Assembly: GCF_014145665.1 (NCBI RefSeq) | Contig: NZ_JACHTD010000007.1 | Span: 1-64,000 of the forward strand | Source: Myroides sp. NP-2 | Lineage (GTDB): Bacteria; Bacteroidota; Bacteroidia; Flavobacteriales; Flavobacteriaceae | Length of the DNA stretch: 64,000 nt | Direction: 5' to 3' | Shown here: in pieces, positions 44,468 to 52,341 of the stretch | Numbering within the stretch: the first letter of the stretch is position 1 | Layout: each line of letters opens with the position of its first letter | Position numbers and translations under genes: made by a program | The notes under the pieces: model-generated | Seen by the model: the letters and a program-made list of their open reading frames with translations, nothing else | The model's database searches: none | Told to the model about the DNA's origin: nothing

Positions 44468-44726
44468 AACTATCTTTTTTATTTAATTCTATCGAAATTT
44501 AAAAAAAAAATCAGACAATTCATATTTTGCGCTAAAAATAGTTCGTATATCTCGCGTAAAAACCTATAAATAAAAGAACATATGTGAAATTAAATTCGTT
44601 TTTTTTACCTCTTTTGATTTAATACGTACTAAAAATATAATTACAAAAAGGATATAGTGGCGAAACGTCTATTTGTTATACACTATTAAATAAATGTTAT
44701 AGTTCCATACTATGATGTATTTTACC
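44468..44726. other. Divergent AT-rich intergenic region
   Basis: No gene or RNA is recognised. It must hold the promoter of the 78-residue gene, but only degenerate boxes are visible. Confidence 0.4.
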
Positions 44727-44734
44727 TACTTTTG
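44727..44734 (+). promoter_or_regulatory. -7 box for the IPNS-like dioxygenase gene
   Basis: TACTTTTG, a TAnnTTTG match, 39 bases before the ATG at 44774. Confidence 0.5.
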
Positions 44735-44773
44735 CTTTCTATAAAACAGTAAGAGCAACTAACAACTTAGACA

Positions 44774-45721
44774 ATGCAAAACATTCCTAGTGTTAACTTA
44801 CGTGATTTCCTATCGGATGACCCGGTACGTAAACAAAAGTTTGTAAATGAAATCGGCCAAGCCTACGAAGAAATTGGATTCGTAGCATTAAAAGGACACT
44901 TCTTAGACGATCAATTAGTTGAGAATCTCTACACAGAAGTCCGCAATTTTTTCAACCTTCCCTTAGAGACCAAGAAAAAATACGAAATCCCAGGCATTGG
45001 AGGCCAAAGGGGATATGTATCTTTTGGTAAAGAGCACGCCAAAGGGCGATCTGAAGGTGACTTAAAAGAGTTTTTCCACTTTGGACAGTATGTAGAGAAC
45101 AATGCTGAACTGGAAAAAAGCTATCCTGCCAACGTTGTGGTAGAGGAGCTGCCACAGTTTAACCCCATCGGAAAGCAAACGTATCAAATGCTTGAAAAAA
45201 CAGGAGTATATGTGTTAAGAGCATTGGCACTTTACTTGGGACTTGAAGAATTTTACTTTGACAAATTTGTCAAAAACGGAAACAGTATTTTACGTCCAAT
45301 CCACTACCCACCTATCACGCATGAACCTAAAAATGCGGTTCGCGCAGCAGCCCATGGCGACATCAACTTGATTACCTTATTAATGGGGGCACAGGGAAAA
45401 GGATTACAAGTACAGAATCACAAGGGCGAATGGATTGACGCTATCGCAGCAGAAGATGAATTAGTGATCAACGTTGGGGATATGTTGTCTAGACATTCGA
45501 ATAACCGCTTAAAATCAACTATTCACCAAGTGGTGAATCCTCCTAGAGAACTATGGGGTACTTCGAGATTTTCTATTCCTTTCTTCATGCATCCCGTGAG
45601 CGATATGCCTTTGGATTGTTTAGAAAACTGTATCGATGAGACACATCCAAAAAAATTCGACGACATTACAGCAGGTGAGTTTCTACACCAACGCTTAGTT
45701 GAACTTGGATTAATAAAATAA
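44774..45721 (+). CDS. Isopenicillin N synthase-like Fe(II)/2-oxoglutarate dioxygenase
   Basis: A 315-residue double-stranded beta-helix oxygenase. N-terminal DIOX_N region (IPSVNLRDFLSDD, YEEIGFVALKGH); iron ligands H194 and D196 in AAHGDINLIT, and H251 in STIHQVV; 2OG/substrate Arg R265 in SRFSIPFF (RxS). All catalytic residues are present. The general family oxidises small molecules or amino acids; no substrate can be assigned, and antibiotic synthesis should not be assumed. Single gene upstream of the SUI1/phosphorylase pair. Confidence 0.88.
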   Translation: MQNIPSVNLRDFLSDDPVRKQKFVNEIGQAYEEIGFVALKGHFLDDQLVENLYTEVRNFFNLPLETKKKYEIPGIGGQRGYVSFGKEHAKGRSEGDLKEFFHFGQYVENNAELEKSYPANVVVEELPQFNPIGKQTYQMLEKTGVYVLRALALYLGLEEFYFDKFVKNGNSILRPIHYPPITHEPKNAVRAAAHGDINLITLLMGAQGKGLQVQNHKGEWIDAIAAEDELVINVGDMLSRHSNNRLKSTIHQVVNPPRELWGTSRFSIPFFMHPVSDMPLDCLENCIDETHPKKFDDITAGEFLHQRLVELGLIK

Positions 45722-45810
45722 TATTTTGGTGATGGCAACTGGGGGGAGGAAATACTAACTCTCCCCTTTCCATTTTCCACTTTCTCCTCTCCCATTTTAC
45801 CTTTTTTTAT

Positions 45811-45818
45811 TACCTTTG
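45811..45818 (+). promoter_or_regulatory. -7 box for the SUI1-family gene
   Basis: TACCTTTG, a TAnnTTTG match, 42 bases before the ATG at 45861. The flank 45750-45800 is a pyrimidine-rich tract of CTCTCCC and TTTCCA words. Confidence 0.5.
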
Positions 45819-45860
45819 AATGATAGCAATAAATTTGATACCTAAAACCTAGTAAGTAAA

Positions 45861-46208
45861 ATGGCAAAAAAAATCAGCAGTTTAGAAGATCTTGGTGGTT
45901 TTGTTTTTTCAACCAATAAGGACTTTGAATTGAGTCAAGATGAAGGAATTGACACCCTACCTCCCCAGGAGCAACGATTAGAAGCTCATTTAGACAAAAA
46001 AAATAGAGGGGGTAAAATTGCCACAATTATTAAAGGTTTTGAAGGAAATGACGACGATTTAAAGGCGCTAGCTAAAGAGTTGAAAACACTTTGTGGCGTT
46101 GGAGGAAGTGCCAAAGACAGTGAGATTATCATTCAGGGTAATTTTCGCGATAAGATCATGGAGTATTTACAAAAGAAAGGCTACAAAGTAAAACGTGTAG
46201 GCGGTTAA
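45861..46208 (+). CDS. SUI1/YciH-family translation initiation factor
   Basis: A 115-residue protein. The C-terminal SUI1/eIF1 fold (about 40-113) has LDKKNRGGKIATIIKGFEGND, broken as LDKKNRGGKIATII and KGFEGND, then LKTLCGVGGSAKDSEIIIQG and KGYKVKRVGG. Bacterial members (YciH) are thought to check start-site choice on some mRNAs; here this could matter, since many genes lack Shine-Dalgarno sites. It precedes the phosphorylase gene by 12 bp; the two are probably co-transcribed. Confidence 0.9.
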   Translation: MAKKISSLEDLGGFVFSTNKDFELSQDEGIDTLPPQEQRLEAHLDKKNRGGKIATIIKGFEGNDDDLKALAKELKTLCGVGGSAKDSEIIIQGNFRDKIMEYLQKKGYKVKRVGG

Positions 46209-46220
46209 AAAATAAAGAGC

Positions 46221-47093
46221 ATGAAAATAAAATCATCTGAACTTATTTTAAATCCGGATGGCAGTGTATACCATTTGAATTTAAGACCCGAACACTTAGC
46301 GGAAAACATCATTTTTGTTGGCGATCAGAATCGCGTAGATCGAATCTCAAGACATTTTGATACGATTGAATTTTCAACGCAAAAAAGGGAGTTTAAAACG
46401 CATACTGGAACGTACAAGGGCAAGCGTTTTTCTGTAATTTCAACAGGGATTGGACCGGATAACATTGATATTGTTGTCAATGAAATTGACGCTTTATTCA
46501 ACATTGATTTAGAGACAAGGGAAATTAAAAAAGACCTGACTTCGGTAAATATTGTTCGCATTGGAACTTCTGGTTCTCTGCAAGCGGATATTCCTGTCAA
46601 TAGTTTCGTTCTCTCTCAATATGGATTAGGTTTGGACAATATGATGCGTTCCTACCTGATTGAGGATATTACTGATTATGCCATGGAGGAGGCTTTTATT
46701 GCTCATACACAATGGGATTTAAGAAAAGGACGCCCCTACTTTATTCAGAATAGTCCTTGGTTGGAGGAGCAATTGAGCAGTGAGCAAACATTCAAAGGAA
46801 TTACGGGAACTGCGGGTGGATTCTACGGACCACAAGGACGCGTATTGCGTTTACCTATTCAAGATCCAGCCTTGAACCACAAAATTGACAATTTTGCGTT
46901 TAACGACTACCGCATTACCAATTTTGAAATGGAAACCTCTGCAATTTATGGTTTAGCGAAATTGCTAGGACATCACGCTGTTTCTTTAAACACAATTATT
47001 GCCAACCGCGCCAATGGCACTTTTTCGGAAGATCCGTATGCAGCAGTTGATCAATTGATTCTATACACATTAGATAAATTAAGCAAAATATAG
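46221..47093 (+). CDS. Nucleoside phosphorylase (uridine phosphorylase-like)
   Basis: A 290-residue PNP_UDP_1-fold enzyme: FVGDQNRVDRISRHF (phosphate site GD..R), STGIGPDNIDIVVNEIDAL, VRIGTSGSLQ, and the substrate-binding NFEMETSAIYGLA. It cleaves nucleosides with phosphate to base and ribose-1-phosphate in salvage. The uridine versus purine preference cannot be settled by eye; the GFYGPQGR segment resembles uridine phosphorylases. Shares a bidirectional terminator with the converging truC-like gene. Confidence 0.88.
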   Translation: MKIKSSELILNPDGSVYHLNLRPEHLAENIIFVGDQNRVDRISRHFDTIEFSTQKREFKTHTGTYKGKRFSVISTGIGPDNIDIVVNEIDALFNIDLETREIKKDLTSVNIVRIGTSGSLQADIPVNSFVLSQYGLGLDNMMRSYLIEDITDYAMEEAFIAHTQWDLRKGRPYFIQNSPWLEEQLSSEQTFKGITGTAGGFYGPQGRVLRLPIQDPALNHKIDNFAFNDYRITNFEMETSAIYGLAKLLGHHAVSLNTIIANRANGTFSEDPYAAVDQLILYTLDKLSKI

Positions 47094-47110
47094 TTTAGTA
47101 TTCTTTTCAT

Positions 47111-47139
47111 AAAAAAGCGCAGTTTGGCTGCGCTTTTTT
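47111..47139. terminator. Bidirectional terminator
   Basis: 12-bp stem AAAAAAGCGCAG / CTGCGCTTTTTT with loop TTTGG. The right arm touches the stop codon of the converging pseudouridine synthase gene. Confidence 0.9.
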
Positions 47140-47840
47140 TATTTTTTATAATACGCTTGCAAGTTAAATCCTAAATGGGCATTGTACAATTCGTACTGTT
47201 CATCTAGGGTCGCTGTTAGGTGAATTTGCTCTTTGGTCACAGGGTGTTCAAAAGTCAGCGCTACAGCGTGTAGCAGCATAGCTGTTAAGCCAAATTGATC
47301 CAACCACAGTTTATTTTGCTTGTTGCATCCATGTGGACGGCTTCCTAGAATAGGGTGAAAAATATGTTTAAAATGCTTGCGCAACTGGTGTTGACGCCCA
47401 GTTTCTGGATAGGCTTCAACTAAAGAATAACGCGAAGTTGCATGTTTTCCGAAGGGAATAGCCACCTCGACGCGCTCTAGCGTTTTATAATACGTTTTTG
47501 CCTCTTGCACTTGACCGCTGTCATTAGTCAGCGCATAGTCTATTGTTTCTTCATCCACAGTATAACCACGTACTATAGCCAAATACTTTTTCTCAACCTG
47601 CCGCGTAGCAAAAATAGCATTGAGCTGCTTTAAAACTTCTTTGTCCAAAGCAAATAACAATACTCCTGAGGTTTTTCGGTCTAATCGATGAACGGGATAG
47701 ACGTATTGCCCTATTTGATCGCGCAAAAGCTGTACGGCATACTCTTGGATATCACTGGCTATAAACGACTTGTGCACCAATAAATCACGAGGTTTATTAA
47801 TAGCTACTACATATTGATCTTGATACAAAATTTCTAACAT
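47139..47840 (-). CDS. truC: RluA-family pseudouridine synthase, TruC-like
   Basis: A 233-residue enzyme with the catalytic motif HRLDRKTSGVLLFA (Asp is the nucleophile), VVAINKPRDLLVHKS, YLAIVRGY, and RQHQLRKHFKHIFHPILG. Length and sequence best fit TruC, which makes pseudouridine 65 in tRNA; another RluA-type target is possible. I chose the ATG at 47840. The frame is open for 76 more codons upstream, but that stretch is not family-like and overlaps the MATE gene. The ATG lies 4 bases from a consensus -7 box. Confidence 0.85.
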   Translation of the reverse strand: MLEILYQDQYVVAINKPRDLLVHKSFIASDIQEYAVQLLRDQIGQYVYPVHRLDRKTSGVLLFALDKEVLKQLNAIFATRQVEKKYLAIVRGYTVDEETIDYALTNDSGQVQEAKTYYKTLERVEVAIPFGKHATSRYSLVEAYPETGRQHQLRKHFKHIFHPILGSRPHGCNKQNKLWLDQFGLTAMLLHAVALTFEHPVTKEQIHLTATLDEQYELYNAHLGFNLQAYYKK

Positions 47841-47844
47841 CTCG

Positions 47845-47874
47845 CAAAGATACTTCAACTTGATTACTACCAAA
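47845..47874 (-). promoter_or_regulatory. Promoter directly abutting the truC-like start
   Basis: On the minus strand TTTG (47874-47871), 18 bases, TATCTTTG (47852-47845), four bases (CGAG), then ATG. This predicts a leaderless mRNA, with the same layout as at 28083-28119. Confidence 0.65.
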
Positions 47875-47915
47875 GCCATTGGTATAATATATGCGCTAGT
47901 TTTTAAATAAAATGA

Positions 47916-47923
47916 TACATTTG
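47916..47923 (+). promoter_or_regulatory. -7 box for the MATE gene
   Basis: TACATTTG, a TAnnTTTG match, 20 bases before the ATG at 47944. Confidence 0.5.
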
Positions 47924-47943
47924 CTAACTTTTTTACCTTTCCT

Positions 47944-49359
47944 ATGACGACCGAAGTATCTTCAAAAACAGGTTTTTTTGCACTTATCAAGCAATCCTTT
48001 TCCAATGAAAATCTAGACTTAACAAAGATTCCAACGAATAAAGCGGTGCTTTTATTGGCGATTCCCATGATGTTTGAGATGCTGATGGAATCGGTTTTTG
48101 CTTTAGTTGATTTGTATTTTGTCGGTCACCTGAAAGAGAGCGCCTATGCCATACAAACGGTAGGGTTAACAGAGTCTCTACTATCGATTATATATGCGAT
48201 TTGCATTGGGATTAGCATGGCTGCCACGGCAATTATTGCGCGTCGTATAGGAGAGAAAGACAGGGAACAAGCGTCTATTCATGCGGCACAAGCAATTTCT
48301 ATCGCTTCAATTATCACAATTATTTTGAGTTTCTTTGGCTTTATTTACGCCAAAGATTGGTTGATTTGGATGGGTGCCTCAGCGGAATCTGCAGCCTATG
48401 GCTACAACTATACGCGTATCCTATTGGTGAGTTGTGTATCCATCATGATGCTCTTTTTAATCAATGGTATTTTTCGAGGCGCAGGAAATGCAGCGATTGC
48501 CATGAAGAGTTTGTGGTTAGGGAATCTTATCAATATTGTGCTGTGCCCTATTCTCGTGAGAGGTTGGTGGATATTTCCTGAAATGGGGTTAGACGGTGCG
48601 GCATATTCCACAGCGATCGGACGCAGTGCGGGAGTATTGTATCAAATTTACTTCTTAACGCGTAAAGACTCGTTAATTCAACTGAAATGGCAGTACTTTA
48701 AAATGCAAGGGGAAAAGGTTTGGCACATTTTAAAAATAGCTATCCCTGGCATGGTCCAATACATGATTTCAACGTGTAGCTGGGTGATTTTAGCCCGCAT
48801 TGTCGCTCAGAGTAGTGGTGAAATCGGGTCGTCTGGTTTCTTGACTTGCTTGCGCTTAATGATTTTCTTTATTTTACCCGCTTGGGGATTGAGCAATGCT
48901 GCCTCTACTTTAGTTGGGCAACACTTGGGAAATAAAGATCCACAACGCGCCGCTCAATCCGTTATGACAACCCTAAAATACAACGTAATCTACATGCTAG
49001 TTGTAACCGTAATCTTCTTTACCATGGCAGATTACCTAGCCTCTATCTTTACGACACAAGAGGACATCAAATCGGTTGCTATTCTAGCGATGTACATAGG
49101 TGCCAGTGGTTTTGTTTTTTACGGAATAGGAATGACGCTAATGAATGCCTTTAACGGTGCAGGCGACACGCTTACGCCTTCCATTCTTAACTTTGTAGGA
49201 TTCTGGCTCTTCCAAATTCCACTAGCTTACGCTCTTGTTTACTATTTTAACTGGGGAGCCGAAGGTGTTTTTATTGCTATTCCTGCTGCGGAAACACTCA
49301 TCGCAGTATTAGCTTTTATTGCTTTTAAACGAGGAAAATGGAAACTGAAACAAGTGTAA
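47944..49359 (+). CDS. MATE-family multidrug/sodium efflux transporter
   Basis: A 471-residue protein with about 12 membrane helices in two related bundles. Typical segments are LAIPMMFEMLMESVFALVDLYFVGHL, split as LAIPMMFEMLMESV and FALVDLYFVGHL, IFRGAGNAAIAMKS, AASTLVGQHLGNKDPQRA and NAFNGAGDTLTPS. It exports cationic compounds using Na+ or H+; the substrate is not predictable. The N-terminus (about 40 residues before the first helix) is longer than usual. Single-gene unit with its own promoter and a 60-bp palindromic terminator. Confidence 0.92.
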   Translation: MTTEVSSKTGFFALIKQSFSNENLDLTKIPTNKAVLLLAIPMMFEMLMESVFALVDLYFVGHLKESAYAIQTVGLTESLLSIIYAICIGISMAATAIIARRIGEKDREQASIHAAQAISIASIITIILSFFGFIYAKDWLIWMGASAESAAYGYNYTRILLVSCVSIMMLFLINGIFRGAGNAAIAMKSLWLGNLINIVLCPILVRGWWIFPEMGLDGAAYSTAIGRSAGVLYQIYFLTRKDSLIQLKWQYFKMQGEKVWHILKIAIPGMVQYMISTCSWVILARIVAQSSGEIGSSGFLTCLRLMIFFILPAWGLSNAASTLVGQHLGNKDPQRAAQSVMTTLKYNVIYMLVVTVIFFTMADYLASIFTTQEDIKSVAILAMYIGASGFVFYGIGMTLMNAFNGAGDTLTPSILNFVGFWLFQIPLAYALVYYFNWGAEGVFIAIPAAETLIAVLAFIAFKRGKWKLKQV

Positions 49360-49443
49360 TAGTTAGGGGTTGAATGAGAAATACTTAGACCAATCTTCAT
49401 CTAAAAAACACTGTTTGAAATTGACTAATCCACCAGACATCAA

Positions 49444-49503
49444 ATGATATACTAAAAAGGGAATGGCTTGTAATTACAAGCCATTCCCTTTTTAGTATAT
49501 CAT
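49444..49503. terminator. Perfect 60-bp palindrome, bidirectional terminator
   Basis: Left arm 49444-49473 (ATGATATACTAAAAAGGGAA...) is the exact reverse complement of 49474-49503, with no spacer. It lies between the converging MATE and GNAT genes; T-runs within the arms would serve either strand. Far longer than the other terminators of the window. Confidence 0.8.
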
Positions 49504-49520
49504 GCGCCCCATGCTGTTCA

Positions 49521-49970
49521 CTACTTGCGAATCATATCTACATGAGGTATGCCATCTTCCAAATACTCTGCTGAAACAGCCTCAAAGCCAAACGAGCTGT
49601 AGAACTTCTTTAAGTAGGTTTGCGCTCCGATTTGAATAGGCTGTTGGTCAAATTCTTCTTCAATTTTTTCGATGGTTAGGGCAAGTAAGATTTTGCCTAA
49701 TCCGTCTTTTCTATGTGCTTGATCCACGACAACTCTACCAATTGAAATTTCTTTATAACTCAGTCCCGGTGGAACAATTCGAGCATAAGCAATTACCTTT
49801 CCGTGTTGTGTTGCAAATACATGTAGGCAATTTTTATCTTTACCATCCAATTCAGGATAAGGACAATTTTGTTCCACTACAAAAATATTGGTGCGCAATT
49901 GCATGATATCATACAACTCATCCAATGTCAATTCCTCAAATGCTTTTGTGTGCCAATGAATGCTATTCAT
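49521..49970 (-). CDS. ElaA-like GNAT N-acetyltransferase
   Basis: A 149-residue GNAT protein: LQ-L-R---FVVEQNCPYPELDGKD (ElaA hallmark, seen as IFVVEQNCPYPELDGKD), then acetyl-CoA-binding IGRVVVDQAHRKDGLGKILL (R/Q-x-x-G-x-G/A equivalent RKDGLG), and FYSSFGFEAV. Substrate unknown for the family. Single gene with a -7 box at 49988-49995. Confidence 0.88.
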   Translation of the reverse strand: MNSIHWHTKAFEELTLDELYDIMQLRTNIFVVEQNCPYPELDGKDKNCLHVFATQHGKVIAYARIVPPGLSYKEISIGRVVVDQAHRKDGLGKILLALTIEKIEEEFDQQPIQIGAQTYLKKFYSSFGFEAVSAEYLEDGIPHVDMIRK

Positions 49971-49987
49971 ATCTTGAAAATTTTAAA

Positions 49988-49995
49988 CAAAAGTA
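49988..49995 (-). promoter_or_regulatory. -7 box for the GNAT gene
   Basis: The minus strand reads TACTTTTG, a TAnnTTTG match, 17 bases before the ATG. Confidence 0.5.
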
Positions 49996-50041
49996 CGTAT
50001 TTATGTGATTTTCTCCCTCTCCTTTTTTTAGTTATATCCAC

Positions 50042-50758
50042 TTAATGGGGCAACAATAAAAATACGCTTATAGCGAAGCCATTGTTTAAAACGTGAAAGA
50101 GATAACCATACCAAAATCCAAAACGCATGCGCAAATACCCCATTCCCAATCCTAGAATAAATTGAGGCAGGGTAATAATTGGAGCTAAAAGGATGACACG
50201 TATGGGAAAATCTTCAAAATTAAAAATGTGGATTAAGGCAAAAGAAAAGGACAAGCCATAAAAGATCAAGGGAAAGTATGTATTCCATCCCTTAGCCATT
50301 GCTGCTGTATATTTGAAGCATACACTGATGAAAGCAACCAGTGCTAGTATGAGTAGCAGGGTGAAGTACAGCATTCCATTTTCCGTATATTTTTCGATTA
50401 CTGCAGAAGCGGCTTGCCCCATATACAGGACAAAGGCCACTGCGCCTACTAACACATAGCGCAAGCGAAAACGCATGGCTAATCGAAAGGCTACCTCTTC
50501 CAATAAAGGACCGATTAACACAGCGAATACAATAAATCCGGCTATGCCAATTTGCTGCATTACTTCCTCAAATCGATCGTGTTGTGGCACATCAATAATA
50601 GAATCGACCAAAACACCACCAAATATGATAAATACAAATAGGCAACACCATAAACGGAACAGGTGTACAATTGCTTGTGCAGGTGTTTGGGAACTTTTTT
50701 CAGTAGTAGGTCTTCGCAAAAAAGACAGGAAATCAAGCAGTAATTGACGGGTAGACAT
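50042..50758 (-). CDS. CPBP-family intramembrane glutamic protease
   Basis: The 238-residue protein has about seven membrane helices. Active-site motifs: EExxxR at E87-E88...R92 (PLLEEVAFR), FxxxH in FALIH, and HxxxN in FHVLNNGF. This matches the CPBP/ABI (Rce1-like) family, which in bacteria is linked to bacteriocin handling, immunity or membrane protein cleavage. There is no bacteriocin gene nearby, so its role is open. Stands alone; a terminator for the DUF937-like operon lies just upstream. Confidence 0.88.
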   Translation of the reverse strand: MSTRQLLLDFLSFLRRPTTEKSSQTPAQAIVHLFRLWCCLFVFIIFGGVLVDSIIDVPQHDRFEEVMQQIGIAGFIVFAVLIGPLLEEVAFRLAMRFRLRYVLVGAVAFVLYMGQAASAVIEKYTENGMLYFTLLLILALVAFISVCFKYTAAMAKGWNTYFPLIFYGLSFSFALIHIFNFEDFPIRVILLAPIITLPQFILGLGMGYLRMRFGFWYGYLFHVLNNGFAISVFLLLPH

Positions 50759-50801
50759 TTTTTTTTATTTATAGACAATCAAGGTAGTAAAAAGATACAA
50801 T

Positions 50802-50837
50802 AAAAAAAGCCAAAAGAAATTCCTTTTGGCTTTTTTT
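50802..50837 (-). terminator. Terminator of the serine/DUF937-like operon
   Basis: Stem AAAAAAAGCCAAAAG / CTTTTGGCTTTTTTT with a short loop, about 20 bases after the DUF937-like stop. Confidence 0.85.
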
Positions 50838-50856
50838 TATCTTGTGTCTCTATCAA

Positions 50857-51342
50857 CTAGAACAATCCTTTCAATGCATCTATAGCCCCACCAAGACCTT
50901 CTTTTCCTCCTGTTAAAGAACCTAACATATCTTTTAGTCCTCCTCCATTACCCTCGCTTAAACCGCTTAGTAAATCTGTAAGTTGAAATCCACTTTCTCC
51001 GCCTTGTACTTTAGATACGATCATTTCAATTACCGATGGAATTACAGTATCTGCAAAGTTTGATGCCACTCCTTCTGGCAATCCAATTTTCTCTGTCAAA
51101 CCTGAAACGAGATTTCCAATCATTCCCGATACCATTGGATTGGAAGTTAAGTTGCTAACTCCTCCACTCAATAGATCAGTTAATCCGCCGATATTACCAC
51201 TACTGATACTATCTTTGAAACCGTTGATAATACTGTCGCCTGTTTCTTTGGTAACGGCTCCGGTTAAATCACTAGAGATAGCTGATCCACTTACTTCCTT
51301 AGCAGATACTTGTTCAATCAATTTTGTTATTTGCTCTAACAT
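50857..51342 (-). CDS. DUF937-like Gly/Ser-rich protein
   Basis: A 161-residue low-complexity protein rich in Gly, Ser and Leu (ISSGNIGGLTDLLSGG, GLSEGNGGGLKDMLGSLTGG, GGAIDALKGLF) with helices of the kind seen in DUF937 proteins. No signal peptide. It ends the serine operon of many flavobacteria. Function unknown. I chose the ATG at 51342; the longer frame begins at TTG within 1 base of the SerA-like stop. It follows the SerA-like gene by about 30 bp. Confidence 0.65.
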   Translation of the reverse strand: MLEQITKLIEQVSAKEVSGSAISSDLTGAVTKETGDSIINGFKDSISSGNIGGLTDLLSGGVSNLTSNPMVSGMIGNLVSGLTEKIGLPEGVASNFADTVIPSVIEMIVSKVQGGESGFQLTDLLSGLSEGNGGGLKDMLGSLTGGKEGLGGAIDALKGLF

Positions 51343-51372
51343 ACTATTTGTTTTTTGAATAAATCTACGCAA

Positions 51373-52323
51373 TTAATTTAATAATTCTCGCATTTTATTT
51401 TGTATTTCACTCCAAATATCATGTTGGCTTTCGTGTGTTGCTGTTCCAATATTTGGTGAAAGTGAAAACGCTGGTTGCATGAGTACTTGTATTGCCGGAT
51501 GGGGTTCCTCTTCAAAGCGGTCTAATCCAGCAAAAAGGATAGTTTCTTTGTTTACCTCATCGACTAAATCGACTTCATTAATTGCCTCAGGATAAGCACA
51601 ATTCACAATACCAATTAGGTTAACTGCTTGCTCAAAAGTGTCTTTATTCACTACATAACGTTGGAAATACTTTGTGTGAATAGAAATAAAATGAGCTTGA
51701 GCAGCTAATTCGCTCAGGGGAATAGCTTCCAAATCAATTGGAAATACAAGGCCATTAGGCAATTCGAACGCTGCCTTTACTTTTGGTGTAGCACTATCGC
51801 TATACACCACATGCATCCCTAGTCCCAATGCCTTTTGTGCGAGCAATTGCCCTGCTAAATTCATCCCTATTATCCCCAAAGTCTTTCCTGATAGTTCAAC
51901 TCCTGAACTATACGATTGCTGTAGAGATTTAAACATCGTATCTCCTTCTAAGGGCATATTTCTATTGGCTTCTTGCAACAACCTTGCACCGCTAAACAAG
52001 TGCGCTAAGACCATTTCTGCCGTGGCATTAGCCAACGCTTCTTCTGCCCAAATAACGCTAATTCCATTGCTCTTAATGTGATCAATACTTTCTAAATTGA
52101 CTGTCACTCCAGCAAAGACAATTGCTTTTAGATGATTGAGTTCGTCAATCATGCGTTTGGTCAACAAGGTTCCTTGTTGAATTAAAAGTATATCGATTTC
52201 ATTTTTTTGGGTATAGGCCACCAATTGCTCATGGGCTACGCGTACCTCTTTTACTTCAAAACCGAAAGTTTCTAAATTGTGTTTGATATCTTCTGGTATA
52301 CCATCATTGGCTAATACTCTCAT
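51373..52323 (-). CDS. SerA-like D-2-hydroxyacid dehydrogenase homologue with degenerate active site
   Basis: A 316-residue protein that aligns along its length with flavobacterial phosphoglycerate dehydrogenase (MRVLANDGI, RNMPLEGD, GIVNCA, IQVLM). Key positions differ. The Rossmann GxGxxG is GMNLAG (Asn155 for Gly). The substrate/catalytic Arg of NCARGG is Tyr244 (NCAYPEAIN). The catalytic His of TPHIG is Asn291 (SPNIGTAT). The RGGVG substrate loop is absent. The glutamate of the EEEP motif (E273) is kept. It lies 18 bp after serC. Catalysis looks unlikely; a structural or regulatory role, or a different substrate, is inferred. Confidence 0.8.
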   Translation of the reverse strand: MRVLANDGIPEDIKHNLETFGFEVKEVRVAHEQLVAYTQKNEIDILLIQQGTLLTKRMIDELNHLKAIVFAGVTVNLESIDHIKSNGISVIWAEEALANATAEMVLAHLFSGARLLQEANRNMPLEGDTMFKSLQQSYSSGVELSGKTLGIIGMNLAGQLLAQKALGLGMHVVYSDSATPKVKAAFELPNGLVFPIDLEAIPLSELAAQAHFISIHTKYFQRYVVNKDTFEQAVNLIGIVNCAYPEAINEVDLVDEVNKETILFAGLDRFEEEPHPAIQVLMQPAFSLSPNIGTATHESQHDIWSEIQNKMRELLN

Positions 52324-52341
52324 CGTGTTCTTTTTTATTCG

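Noticed and set aside
44774..45721. Beta-lactam biosynthesis gene
   Set aside because: It has the IPNS-like dioxygenase fold, but there is no ACV synthetase or other pathway gene; the family is broad.
47841..48068. 76-codon N-terminal extension of the truC-like gene
   Set aside because: The extension has no family similarity, overlaps the divergent MATE gene and its promoter, and skips the consensus -7 box next to the internal ATG.
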